A stretch of DNA of 64,000 nt from Mycobacterium sp. ENV421 (GTDB lineage: Bacteria; Actinomycetota; Actinomycetes; Mycobacteriales; Mycobacteriaceae), in assembly GCF_002887815.1 (NCBI RefSeq), contig NZ_PDHO01000018.1:1-64000 (forward strand), in the 5' to 3' direction. Below the pieces are notes generated by a model. That model was not told where the DNA came from and ran no database searches. It saw only the letters and a list, made by a program, of their open reading frames with translations. The position numbers and the translations under genes are program-made. Of this stretch, positions 45,255 through 53,470 are shown piece after piece (the first letter of the stretch is position 1; each line of letters opens with the position of its first letter).

Positions 45255-46448
45255 ATGAGAACCACCACCCGCCGCCTGGGCGTTGCGCTGGCCGTGTGCG
45301 CCGCACTGGTCGCCGCCTGCTCGAGTTCCAACAACTCCGGTGGCGGCGGCACCACCGCGCCGCCGAAGATGGAGCCGTTGTCGGCCCTCGGCAGCGGCGA
45401 AGGCCAGCTGAACCTCATTGCCTGGCCCGGCTACGCCGAGGACGGGTCCAACGACCCCAAGGTCGACTGGGTGCACCCGTTCGAGCAGAAAACCGGCTGC
45501 AAGGTCAACGTCAAGATCGGCAACACCTCCGACGAGATGCTGCAGTTGATGCGCACCGGTCAATACGACGGCGTGTCGGCGTCCGGTGACGCCACGCTGC
45601 GCCTGATCTACGCAGGCGACGTCGCCCCGGTCAACACCAAGCTGGTGCCCAACTACGAGACCATCTCGGCGTTCCTCAAGGACAAGCCGTGGAACTCGGT
45701 GAACGGCCAGATGTACGGCATCCCGCACGGCTGGGGCGCCAACCTGCTGATGTACAACACCGATGTCGTCAAGGGCGCCCCGGACAGCTGGGGGGCGGTG
45801 TTCCCCGGCGCCCCGGAGTACAAGGGCAAGGTCACCGCGTATGACTCCCCCATCTACATCGCCGACGCCGCGCTGTACCTGTCGAAGACGAAACCCGAAC
45901 TCGGCATCAAGAATCCGTACTCCTTGACCGAGGACCAACTCAATGCCGCGGTGGATCTGCTGAAGGCGCAGCACGGCAACATCGGCGAATACTGGTCGGA
46001 CTACACCAAGGCGGTGCAGGCCTTCGAGTCCGGCACCTCGGTGATCGGCACCACCTGGCAGGTGATCGCCAACATGATCACGTCCGACAACAAGGTCAAG
46101 ATCGCCACCGTGCTGCCCAAGGAAGGCGCGACCGGGTGGTCGGACACCTGGATGGTCTCGTCGAAGGCCAAGAATCCCAATTGCATGTACCAGTGGATGG
46201 ATTGGATCACCTCGCCCCAGGTGAACGCCCAGGTCGCCGAGTACTTCGGTGAGGCGCCCGCGCAGACGAAGGCCTGCGAATTCACCAGCGACAAGACGTT
46301 CTGCGACACCTACCACGCCACCGATTCCGCCTACGCGGAGAAGATCAGCTACTGGACGACGCCGCAGAAGCAATGCGTGGACGGCAGCGGTGACAACTGC
46401 ACGGCCTACAACGAGTGGGTCGACAAATGGCAGCAGATCAAGGGCTGA
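45255..46448 (+). CDS. potD: ABC importer solute-binding lipoprotein, spermidine/putrescine type
   Basis: A 397-residue extracytoplasmic binding protein. The signal peptide ends LVAACSSSN with the lipid-attachment Cys at about 22. The mature protein is a two-lobed periplasmic-binding fold: GQLNLIAWPGYAEDG, then YDGVSASGDATLRLIYAGDVAP and GWGANLLMYN. It delivers a polyamine-like ligand to the permeases. GAGGAG lies 7 nt before the ATG and 15 nt after potA. Confidence 0.9.
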   Translation: MRTTTRRLGVALAVCAALVAACSSSNNSGGGGTTAPPKMEPLSALGSGEGQLNLIAWPGYAEDGSNDPKVDWVHPFEQKTGCKVNVKIGNTSDEMLQLMRTGQYDGVSASGDATLRLIYAGDVAPVNTKLVPNYETISAFLKDKPWNSVNGQMYGIPHGWGANLLMYNTDVVKGAPDSWGAVFPGAPEYKGKVTAYDSPIYIADAALYLSKTKPELGIKNPYSLTEDQLNAAVDLLKAQHGNIGEYWSDYTKAVQAFESGTSVIGTTWQVIANMITSDNKVKIATVLPKEGATGWSDTWMVSSKAKNPNCMYQWMDWITSPQVNAQVAEYFGEAPAQTKACEFTSDKTFCDTYHATDSAYAEKISYWTTPQKQCVDGSGDNCTAYNEWVDKWQQIKG

Positions 46449-46456
46449 GCCACGGG

Positions 46457-47278
46457 GTGAGCCGGCGCCTGCGTCTCGCCTTCCTGCTCGTTCCGCCACT
46501 GGCCTGGCTGGTGGTCGCCTACCTGGGATCGCTTGGCGTACTGCTGCTTTCAGCCTTCTGGAGCACCGACACCTTCACCGGTGCGGTGGTGCGCTCCTAC
46601 ACCGGTGACAACATCGTGCGGGTGCTCACCGACGCGGTGTTCCGCACAGCGACCCTGCGTACGGTCGGGATCGCGTTGAGCGTCACCGCGATCTGCATCG
46701 TGCTGGCCGTGCCGCTCGGCCTGTACATGGCCAAGGTCGCCTCACCGCGCGTGCGGCTGGCCCTGGTGGTCGCGGTCACCACCCCGTTGTGGGCCAGCTA
46801 TCTGGTCAAGGCCTACGCCTGGCGGATGTTGCTGTCGCCGGAGGGTCCGCTGCACTGGGTGGCCGGGTACACACCGGGCTACGGCCTGATCGCCACGGTG
46901 CTCACGCTGGCCTACCTCTGGTTGCCGTACATGGTGATCCCGGTGTTCGCGGCGTTCGAGCGGGTGCCCGACCCGCTGATCGACGCCAGCTCCGACCTGG
47001 GCGCGTCGGATCTCACCACATTGCGAACCATCGTGGCGCCGTTGGTGTTTCCCGGCATCGCGGCCGGTTCGATCTTCACGTTCTCGCTGTCGATGGGTGA
47101 CTACATCGCGGTGACGATCGTCGGCGGCAAAACCCAGATGCTGGGCAACATCATCTACGGACAGCTGGTGACCGCCAACAACCAACCGCTGGCGGCCGCG
47201 CTGTCGCTGATCCCGCTGGTGGCGATCGTGCTCTACCTGCTCGCGATGCGGCGCACCGGTGCATTGGAGAACGTCTGA
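46457..47278 (+). CDS. potB: ABC importer permease (PotB-like)
   Basis: A 273-residue inner-membrane permease with about six transmembrane helices. It has a BPD_transp_1 EAA-type loop, here IDASSDLGASDLTTLRTIVAPLVFPG. It forms the channel with the next gene product. The start is taken as GTG 46457, 8 nt after potD; upstream in-frame codons lie inside potD. Its TGA overlaps the next ATG by one base. Confidence 0.9.
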   Translation: MSRRLRLAFLLVPPLAWLVVAYLGSLGVLLLSAFWSTDTFTGAVVRSYTGDNIVRVLTDAVFRTATLRTVGIALSVTAICIVLAVPLGLYMAKVASPRVRLALVVAVTTPLWASYLVKAYAWRMLLSPEGPLHWVAGYTPGYGLIATVLTLAYLWLPYMVIPVFAAFERVPDPLIDASSDLGASDLTTLRTIVAPLVFPGIAAGSIFTFSLSMGDYIAVTIVGGKTQMLGNIIYGQLVTANNQPLAAALSLIPLVAIVLYLLAMRRTGALENV

Positions 47279-48078
47279 TGCTGTCGCCCACCCTGCGCCG
47301 GCTGGTCCGGATCTGGACACTGATCGTGCTGGTCTTCTTGTACGCGCCGCTGCTCCTGGTGCTGCTCAACGCGTTCAACTCGTCGAAGACGTTCGCTTTC
47401 CCGCCAAGCGGTTTCACGCTGCGGTGGTGGGCCGACGCATGGGCCAGCGACGGTATGTGGCATTCGCTGGCGAACTCGGTGGTGGTGGGTTTGTGCGCGA
47501 CCGCTCTTGCGCTGCTGTTGGGCAGCATGGCCGCGTTCGCCGTGCAGCGCTACGAGTTCTTCGGGCGGCAGACCATCAGCTTCCTGGTGGTGTTGCCGAT
47601 CACGCTGCCCGGGATCGTCACCGGTATCGCGCTGAACGCGACGTTCACCTCGGCACTGGGGATGACGCTGGGGCTGGCGACGGTCATCGTCGGGCACGCG
47701 ACGTTCTGCATCGTGATCGTGTTCAACAACACCCAGGCCCGGCTGCGCCGGCTCGGCACCGGCCTGGAGGACGCCTCAGCCGACCTGGGCGCCTCGGGCT
47801 GGCAGACGTTTCGCTACGTCACGTTCCCGATGATGCGGGGCGCGCTGGTCGCCGGTGCGATCCTGGCCTTCGCGCTCAGTTTCGACGAGATCGTCGTCAC
47901 CACGTTCACCGCGGGGCCGACGGTGCAGACACTGCCGATCTGGATCTTCGGCAACCTGTTCCGGCCCAACCAGGCCCCGGTGATCAACGTCGTCGCCGCG
48001 ACGCTGACCGTGCTGGCGATCATCCCGGTGTGGCTGGCGCAACGCTTCGGCGGTGATCCCGCATCCACACGGGTATAG
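47278..48078 (+). CDS. potC: ABC importer permease (PotC-like)
   Basis: A 266-residue partner permease with about six transmembrane segments and an EAA-type loop, EDASADLGASGWQTFRYVTFPMMRG. The family phrase FSLSFDEIVVTTFTAG is present as ALSFDEIVVTTFTAG. ATG 47278 overlaps the potB stop (TGATG), so translation is coupled. Substrate (spermidine, putrescine or related) inferred from the family. Confidence 0.9.
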   Translation: MLSPTLRRLVRIWTLIVLVFLYAPLLLVLLNAFNSSKTFAFPPSGFTLRWWADAWASDGMWHSLANSVVVGLCATALALLLGSMAAFAVQRYEFFGRQTISFLVVLPITLPGIVTGIALNATFTSALGMTLGLATVIVGHATFCIVIVFNNTQARLRRLGTGLEDASADLGASGWQTFRYVTFPMMRGALVAGAILAFALSFDEIVVTTFTAGPTVQTLPIWIFGNLFRPNQAPVINVVAATLTVLAIIPVWLAQRFGGDPASTRV

Positions 48079-48143
48079 CCCGGGAATCAATTTGCGTCGC
48101 CGGGAGATGATTGGTGGGGCGGATCGACGAAGGGTGACGGACA

Positions 48144-49439
48144 GTGCGGGCCTGGATTGTGTGGTCGACAGGAACGTTGGCCTACATCGTGGCCGTCCTG
48201 GACCGCACCACGATGGGCGTCTCCGGGCTGGACGCCGCCAAGCGATTCTCGGCGAGCCCCGGCCTGCTGTCGACGTTCGTCGTGCTGCAGGTGATCGTCT
48301 ATGCGTCCGCACAGATCCCGGCCGGACTGCTCCTCGACCGGTTCGGGTCCAAACGGATGATCCTGACCGGTGCGACTCTGATGGTCGCGGGTCAGCTGGT
48401 GCTGGCAGTAACTGTGTCATTGCCCACCGCGATCGCCGCCCGCGCGGTCGTCGGGCTCGGCGATGCGTTCACGTTCATCTCGGTGTTACGGCTGGTGCCG
48501 CACTGGTTCACACCGCGCCAGATCCCGTTGGTGACTCAGCTGACCGGTATCTCAGGCCAACTGGGACAGGTGCTTTCAGCGGTGCCGTTCCTGTCGCTGC
48601 TCATCGGGTCCGGGTGGACCCGGGCCTACCTGGCCGTCGCGGCGTTCGGCGTGCTGTCCCTGGTGCTGACCCTGGCCCTGGTGAAAGACACCCCGAGCGG
48701 CGTGACCGCCCACGATCCCGTGACCAGCGTTCGCGAGACGCTGGCCAGTGTGAAGACGGTCTGGATGCGACCCGGCACCCGGCTCGGCTTTTTCACCCAC
48801 ATGGGCACCCAGTTCTCGGTCACCGTCTTCGCGCTGATGTGGGGGGTCCCGTATCTGACGGTGGCGCAAAATCTTTCGCGCGGCGAGGCAGGAACGCTGC
48901 TGACCATCTCGGTGGTCGCCGCGATCGTCTTCGGGGTGCTGATCGGCATCATCACCGGGCGGCATCCGCACCGGCGGTCGTGGATCGTGCTGGGCATCGT
49001 CATCAGCAATGCGCTCATCTGGACAGTGGTGCTGGCGTTGCCGTCCGCGGCGCCGCGCTGGCTGCTGGTGCTCCTGATCGTGGTGATCTCGTTCGGCGGC
49101 CCGGGCTCGATGGTCGGCTTCGATTTCGCCCGCACCTTCAATCCGCGCTCGACGCTGGGCACCGCACAGGGCGCGGTGAACATGGGCGGCTTCCTGGCCT
49201 CACTGCTGGTCATGCAGGCGATGGGCGTGATCATCGGTGCGACCGGCGGTTACTCGTTCGAATCGTTCCGGGTGGCCTGGTGCGTCCAATACGCGGTGTG
49301 GGCGTTCGCGATCGCAGGCATTCTGATCACCCGCCGCAAAGCCAGGCGCACGATCGGCCAGATCGAGGAAAGCCGGTACCTGCTGGAGTTCTTCAGCGAC
49401 TCCGAGCCGGCGCCGGCCGCCCCTCGTCCGGACCGTTGA
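48144..49439 (+). CDS. MFS transporter
   Basis: A 431-residue MFS permease with about 12 hydrophobic segments and the motif AGLLLDRFGSKRMILTG between TM2 and TM3, as in organic-acid/sugar-phosphate transporters. GTG start. It lies 66 nt after potC on the same strand and may be read through. The ligand is not predictable. Its stop abuts (0 nt) the stop of the convergent ChaB-like gene. Confidence 0.85.
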   Translation: MRAWIVWSTGTLAYIVAVLDRTTMGVSGLDAAKRFSASPGLLSTFVVLQVIVYASAQIPAGLLLDRFGSKRMILTGATLMVAGQLVLAVTVSLPTAIAARAVVGLGDAFTFISVLRLVPHWFTPRQIPLVTQLTGISGQLGQVLSAVPFLSLLIGSGWTRAYLAVAAFGVLSLVLTLALVKDTPSGVTAHDPVTSVRETLASVKTVWMRPGTRLGFFTHMGTQFSVTVFALMWGVPYLTVAQNLSRGEAGTLLTISVVAAIVFGVLIGIITGRHPHRRSWIVLGIVISNALIWTVVLALPSAAPRWLLVLLIVVISFGGPGSMVGFDFARTFNPRSTLGTAQGAVNMGGFLASLLVMQAMGVIIGATGGYSFESFRVAWCVQYAVWAFAIAGILITRRKARRTIGQIEESRYLLEFFSDSEPAPAAPRPDR

Positions 49440-49859
49440 TCAGCGGTTGCGGCTGCTCTCGCGGCGATTGGCCTTCATGATGGCGTCGACCAGTTCGCCC
49501 TTGTTCATCGCGGAACGCCCGCTGATGTCGAGCCGTCTGGCGACGTCGAGCAGATGCTTCTTGCTCGCATTGGCGTCCACCCCTTCGGCGCTCTTGCCTT
49601 TGGGATTGGGACCACCGCTGCGGGCCCGGGAATCCGAGGGCCCCGTGGAGCTCTTGGCCTCCCAGTGGTCGCCGACCTTCTCGTAGCTGTGCTTGAGCGC
49701 GCTGTAGGCCACCCGGTGGGCCCGCTCGCCCTCGCCGTATTCCTCGGCCGCCGCGTCGTGCGCCTTGGCGAATGTGCGCTGCGCCTTCGCGTCGGATTTC
49801 TTCAGAGTGCTGGGCAACTCACTCTTCTTGGCGTCGCCGCGCTTGGTTGTCTTGGGCAT
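49440..49859 (-). CDS. ChaB-like protein with C-terminal Rho_N/SAP-like motif
   Basis: A 139-residue basic protein. The first half is ChaB-like (SELPSTLKKSDAKAQRTFAKAHDAA, then AHRVAYSALKHSYEK), with a disordered Ser/Gly linker. The C-terminal 40 residues (ASKKHLLDVARRLDI, then MNKGELVDAI) form a small Rho_N-like helical domain. The ATG at 49859 is favoured: GGAGG lies 8 nt upstream. Two earlier codons (GTG 49868, ATG 49865) sit too close to it. A SigF-like promoter precedes it, so it may be a stress protein. ChaB was once proposed as a cation-transport regulator. Confidence 0.83.
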   Translation of the reverse strand: MPKTTKRGDAKKSELPSTLKKSDAKAQRTFAKAHDAAAEEYGEGERAHRVAYSALKHSYEKVGDHWEAKSSTGPSDSRARSGGPNPKGKSAEGVDANASKKHLLDVARRLDISGRSAMNKGELVDAIMKANRRESSRNR

Positions 49860-49885
49860 CGACATCACCTCCGTATCGGGGTCGG

Positions 49886-49911
49886 CTACCCGGCGATCAG
49901 GGGCGGAAAAC
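49886..49911 (-). promoter_or_regulatory. SigF-like promoter of the ChaB-like gene
   Basis: On the minus strand GTTT (49911-49908) is followed after 16 nt by GGGTAG (49891-49886). This fits the SigF pattern, with a predicted 5' end about 20 nt before the ATG at 49859. Confidence 0.6.
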
Positions 49912-50084
49912 GTCGGTGAAAACGGTCGGTAACGCCCACCGGTCGGCGGTCGATATCCCAGTCAGCCCCGAGCTGCCGTGCAACCCGACTCCGCGGCAGC
50001 CCGGGCTCCAACTTTTCCGCCCGTCGGCCCGACGTTTGATCATCCGGTACCGGAGGTATCACCCAAGCGTCGAAGGGACGCACG

Positions 50085-51476
50085 ATGGGTCTGGACCTCA
50101 CGCCGACGACGGCGCAACACGATCTCGCTCGCCGCACACACGAATTCGCCGAACAGTGCATCCGGCCGGTGGCCGCCGACTACGACAAGCGCCAGGAGTT
50201 TCCCTGGCCGGTATTGGAGGACGCGGCTGCCCGGGGGTTCTATAGTCCGCTGTTCTATCGCGACCTGATCGGTGATCCGACCGGCCTGTCACTGCCGATG
50301 TTCATGGAGGAGCTGTTCTGGGGTTGCGCGGGAATCGGTTTGGCCGTGGTCATGCCGGCGCTGGCGCTGTCGGCCATCGGCCAGGCAGCCACCCCCGAGC
50401 AGATGCTGACTTGGGCGCCCGAGTGCTTCGGCACCCCGGGGGATCTGAAATTGGCCGCATTGGCGATCTCCGAACCCGAGGGCGGCAGCGATGTGCGCAA
50501 CCTGCGGACCCGAGCCCGGCGCGACGGTGACGACTGGATCATCGACGGACACAAGATGTGGATCGGCAACGGCGGCATCGCCAACGTGCACGTCGTCAAC
50601 GCCGTCGTCGACGAGGAGCTGGGCCACCGCGGACAGGCTTTGTTCGTAGTGCCCGGTGGCACACCGGGTTTGAAGCTTGTGCGCAAGCTCGACAAGCTGG
50701 GGTGCCGCGCCTCGCACACCGCGGAGCTGAAGTTCGACGGCGTGCGGGTGCCCGGTGCGAACCTGCTCGGCGGGCAGGACAAGCTTGAGCACAAACTCGC
50801 CAAGACCCGCGAGGCCATGGCCACCGGCGGGCGGCGCTCCGGATCGGCCACGCTCGGCACATTCGAGCAGACCCGCCCGATGGTGGCTGCCCAGGCGCTC
50901 GGAATCGCCCGGGCCGCACTGGAATACGTCACCGCCTACGCCAACCGCCGCGAGGCGTTCGGCGCTCCCATCATCGACAATCAGGGCATCGCCTTCCCAC
51001 TGGCCGACCTGGCCACCGGTATCGACGCCGCCCGGCTGTTGACCTGGCGCGCGTCCTGGATGGCCGCGAACAACGTCCCGTTCGAGCGCGGTGAAGGCTC
51101 GATGGCGAAGCTGGCCGCCAGCGAGATCGCCGTCAAGACCACCGAACGGGCCATCCAGACCATGGGCGGCTGGGGATACATCAGCGACCATCCGGTGGAG
51201 AAGTGGTACCGCGACGCCAAGCTGTACACCATCTTCGAGGGCACCAGCGAGATTCAGCGGATCGTGATCTCCTCGGCGCTCGGCGCGGCCGACGGCGGGC
51301 CGCCGATGCACGTCGAGCTGGAACCCTCAGGCGGTCCGTTCAACCGGCTGTTCGGCCGCGGCACCCCGGCGCGCGGTCGTGTCGCCGAAACCGCCCTCGC
51401 CATGAAGGACCGCGTTCCCGAACCGGCGATGCGGATGGTCATGAAGGTTCTCGCGCCACCGAAACCGAAGCGCTGA
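50085..51476 (+). CDS. Acyl-CoA dehydrogenase family protein
   Basis: A 463-residue flavoprotein, longer than FadE19 because of a C-terminal extension (after ISSALGAADG) of about 60 residues. FAD and substrate motifs include LAALAISEPEGGSDVRNLR, HKMWIGNGG, YANRREAFGAPIIDNQGIAFPLADL and MGGWGYISDHPVEKWYRDAK. The conserved C-terminal glutamate is in IFEGTSEIQR. Start ATG with GAAGGGAC upstream. It is isolated between the ChaB-like gene and the DosR locus, so its pathway is unclear. Confidence 0.87.
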   Translation: MGLDLTPTTAQHDLARRTHEFAEQCIRPVAADYDKRQEFPWPVLEDAAARGFYSPLFYRDLIGDPTGLSLPMFMEELFWGCAGIGLAVVMPALALSAIGQAATPEQMLTWAPECFGTPGDLKLAALAISEPEGGSDVRNLRTRARRDGDDWIIDGHKMWIGNGGIANVHVVNAVVDEELGHRGQALFVVPGGTPGLKLVRKLDKLGCRASHTAELKFDGVRVPGANLLGGQDKLEHKLAKTREAMATGGRRSGSATLGTFEQTRPMVAAQALGIARAALEYVTAYANRREAFGAPIIDNQGIAFPLADLATGIDAARLLTWRASWMAANNVPFERGEGSMAKLAASEIAVKTTERAIQTMGGWGYISDHPVEKWYRDAKLYTIFEGTSEIQRIVISSALGAADGGPPMHVELEPSGGPFNRLFGRGTPARGRVAETALAMKDRVPEPAMRMVMKVLAPPKPKR

Positions 51477-51499
51477 GCCGCCGAACGGCCCACGCCGAT

Positions 51500-51513
51500 G
51501 GGACTTCAGCCCC
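51500..51513 (+). promoter_or_regulatory. DosR box upstream of the DUF1876 gene
   Basis: GGGACTTCAGCCCC matches 12 of 14 core bases of the mycobacterial DosR box (GGGACTWWAGTCCC). It lies about 50 nt upstream of the DUF1876 start, which heads the usp-dosR-dosS unit. Confidence 0.75.
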
Positions 51514-51565
51514 TATCAGCGACACCGGACGACATGGTCGGATCGGTATGACTGAGGGGGATGTC

Positions 51566-51820
51566 ATGGACGATCTCGACCAGACCAAGCATTCGGCCGT
51601 GTTGATCGCCGTCGACGAGGATGCCGATCGCACCCGGGCCACCGCGCTGCTGTCCTGGCGGAGTACCGCCCTGGTGGGCACGGGGACCGCCCGGATGGAT
51701 GCCGGCACCGAACATGCGGTGGAACTGCGCGACGAGGTGGCGGTCGCGAGGGCATTGTCCAACCTGGCCAGTCAGCTCTTCGCGACATCGATGTCGGAGA
51801 TCGACGCCGCGGCCAGCTAG
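51566..51820 (+). CDS. DUF1876 dormancy protein (Rv1738-like)
   Basis: An 84-residue protein of DUF1876, related to DosR-regulon Rv1738, which folds like a ribosome hibernation factor. Central features are TRATALLSWRSTALVGTGTARMD and ALSNLASQLF. The start ATG 51566 has GAGGGGG 5 nt upstream. An in-frame ATG at 51548 lies upstream of that Shine-Dalgarno. A good DosR box precedes it, and the USP gene follows 73 nt downstream. Confidence 0.85.
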   Translation: MDDLDQTKHSAVLIAVDEDADRTRATALLSWRSTALVGTGTARMDAGTEHAVELRDEVAVARALSNLASQLFATSMSEIDAAAS

Positions 51821-51893
51821 CGGCCTGGCGTTTTCACCGCGCGCTGATGTCGCCGTCGGCGACAATGGAGTCTGCCGTCCCAGGGAGCCCCTG

Positions 51894-52763
51894 ATGCCCG
51901 AATCGTTCACACCGCCGTCGATCGTGGTCGGCGTCGATGGTTCTCGGGGCGCTGTGCGGGCCGCGTTGTGGGCGATCGACGAAGCAGTCAGCCGTGACAT
52001 CCCCCTGCGGCTGGTCTATGCCATCCACCCGCCCGGCCCGGACCCGGTGGACCCGCAGGAGGAAGCGCGCCTGTTGGCCGGCGCGGAATTCGCGGTCCGC
52101 TCCGCGGCGGACGCGGTCGAGGCCACCGGGCGGCAGGTCAAACTCGAAGTCGAGATCCTTCAGGGCCTACCAATCGCCACGCTGGTGGAGGCCTCCCGGG
52201 TGGCGGCGATGATCTGCGTCGGCGAGGTCGGCCTCAAGCACTTCGACGCCGACCGCATCGGGTCGACGGCGACCGCGCTGGTCACCGCGGCGCATTGCCC
52301 GGTCGCGATCGTGCGGGGCGAGGATCGGATCGCCGGCCATGATCCCGGCTGGATCGTCGTCGAGCTCGACGAATCCCCCGACAGCGCTGCGGTCCTGCAG
52401 TTCGGGGTCGCCGAAGCGCGCTTACGGGGCGCGCCGCTGCGGGTTCTCGGCTCGTGGCAGTCGCGCTACACCGACGTCCACGACTCCCACGCCGTCTCCG
52501 ACGGCAATCGGATGGTGCGCGCGCAGCTGGACCGCCGGCTGTCGCATTGGAAGAACCAATATCCCGATCTGGACGCCCGACCGGTCGCGATCCACGGCAG
52601 CGTGCTGAACTATCTGGCCAAACACGCCGGGTCCATCCAGCTCGTCGTAGTGGGCGCGCGCAACGCCCGGGGCATCGAAGAACTGCTGGGTCCGACCGGG
52701 TCGGCGGCCCTGCACAACACCGATTGCTCGGTTCTGGTCGTCGACCGTCAGCGATTGTTGTGA
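51894..52763 (+). CDS. Tandem universal stress protein (Rv3134c-like)
   Basis: A 289-residue protein with two USP domains. The first (IVVGVDGSRGAVRAALWAIDEA) keeps the nucleotide loop GSTATALVTAAHCPVAIV, while the second (IVVELDESPDSAAVLQFG) is more divergent. Strong resemblance to Rv3134c in RDIPLRLVY. In M. tuberculosis Rv3134c heads the dosR-dosS operon, and the same order is kept here, 33 nt before dosR. Start ATG with AGGGAG 7 nt upstream. Confidence 0.88.
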   Translation: MPESFTPPSIVVGVDGSRGAVRAALWAIDEAVSRDIPLRLVYAIHPPGPDPVDPQEEARLLAGAEFAVRSAADAVEATGRQVKLEVEILQGLPIATLVEASRVAAMICVGEVGLKHFDADRIGSTATALVTAAHCPVAIVRGEDRIAGHDPGWIVVELDESPDSAAVLQFGVAEARLRGAPLRVLGSWQSRYTDVHDSHAVSDGNRMVRAQLDRRLSHWKNQYPDLDARPVAIHGSVLNYLAKHAGSIQLVVVGARNARGIEELLGPTGSAALHNTDCSVLVVDRQRLL

Positions 52764-52796
52764 CACTCGACAGCGAACTCCCGATATCGTTGCGGC

Positions 52797-53444
52797 ATGG
52801 TCAAGGTCTTCCTCGTCGATGACCACGAAGTCGTTCGCCGTGGACTGATCGACCTGCTGTCCGCCGATCCCGATCTCGAAGTCATCGGTGAAGCCGGTTC
52901 GGTGGCCCACGCGTTGGCGCAGATTCCGGCGCTGAATCCCGACGTCGCGGTGCTCGACGTACGCCTGCCCGACGGCAACGGCATCGAGCTGTGTCGCGAC
53001 TTACTGTCCCGAATGCCCAACCTCCGGTGCCTGATGCTGACGTCGTTCACGTCCGACGAGGCGATGCTGGACGCCATCCTCGCCGGGGCGAGCGGCTATG
53101 TGGTCAAGGACATCAAGGGCATGGAGCTCGCCGAGGCGATCAAGGATGTCGGCGCGGGCCGGTCGCTGCTCGACCATCGTGCCGCCGCGGCGCTGATGGC
53201 CAAGTTGCGCGGTGCCGCTGAGCGTTCCGATCCGCTGTCGGGTCTCACTGAACAGGAACGGGTCCTGCTCGGCTTACTTGGCGAGGGCCTGACGAACAAG
53301 CAAATCGCCGCGCGAATGTTCCTCGCTGAGAAGACGGTGAAAAACTACGTATCGCGTCTGCTGGCAAAACTTGGGATGGAGCGCCGCACCCAGGCGGCGG
53401 TGTTCATCTCGAAGCTCGACCATAACCAGCGTAGCCAAGATTGA
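52797..53444 (+). CDS. dosR: Hypoxia/dormancy response regulator DosR
   Basis: A 215-residue NarL/LuxR-type regulator nearly identical in motifs to mycobacterial DosR. The receiver has FLVDDHEVVRRGL with acidic pocket D8-D9, phosphoacceptor D54 in AVLDVRLPDG, and K104 in GYVVKDIKGMEL. The C-terminal HTH contains GLTNKQIAARMFLAEKTVKN and YVSRLLAKLGMERRTQAA. DosR activates the hypoxia, NO and CO regulon by binding the boxes annotated here. ATG start; the next gene begins 26 nt later. Confidence 0.96.
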   Translation: MVKVFLVDDHEVVRRGLIDLLSADPDLEVIGEAGSVAHALAQIPALNPDVAVLDVRLPDGNGIELCRDLLSRMPNLRCLMLTSFTSDEAMLDAILAGASGYVVKDIKGMELAEAIKDVGAGRSLLDHRAAAALMAKLRGAAERSDPLSGLTEQERVLLGLLGEGLTNKQIAARMFLAEKTVKNYVSRLLAKLGMERRTQAAVFISKLDHNQRSQD

Positions 53445-53470
53445 AGCGGCCGTTGCCTTCTGGTGGCAAC

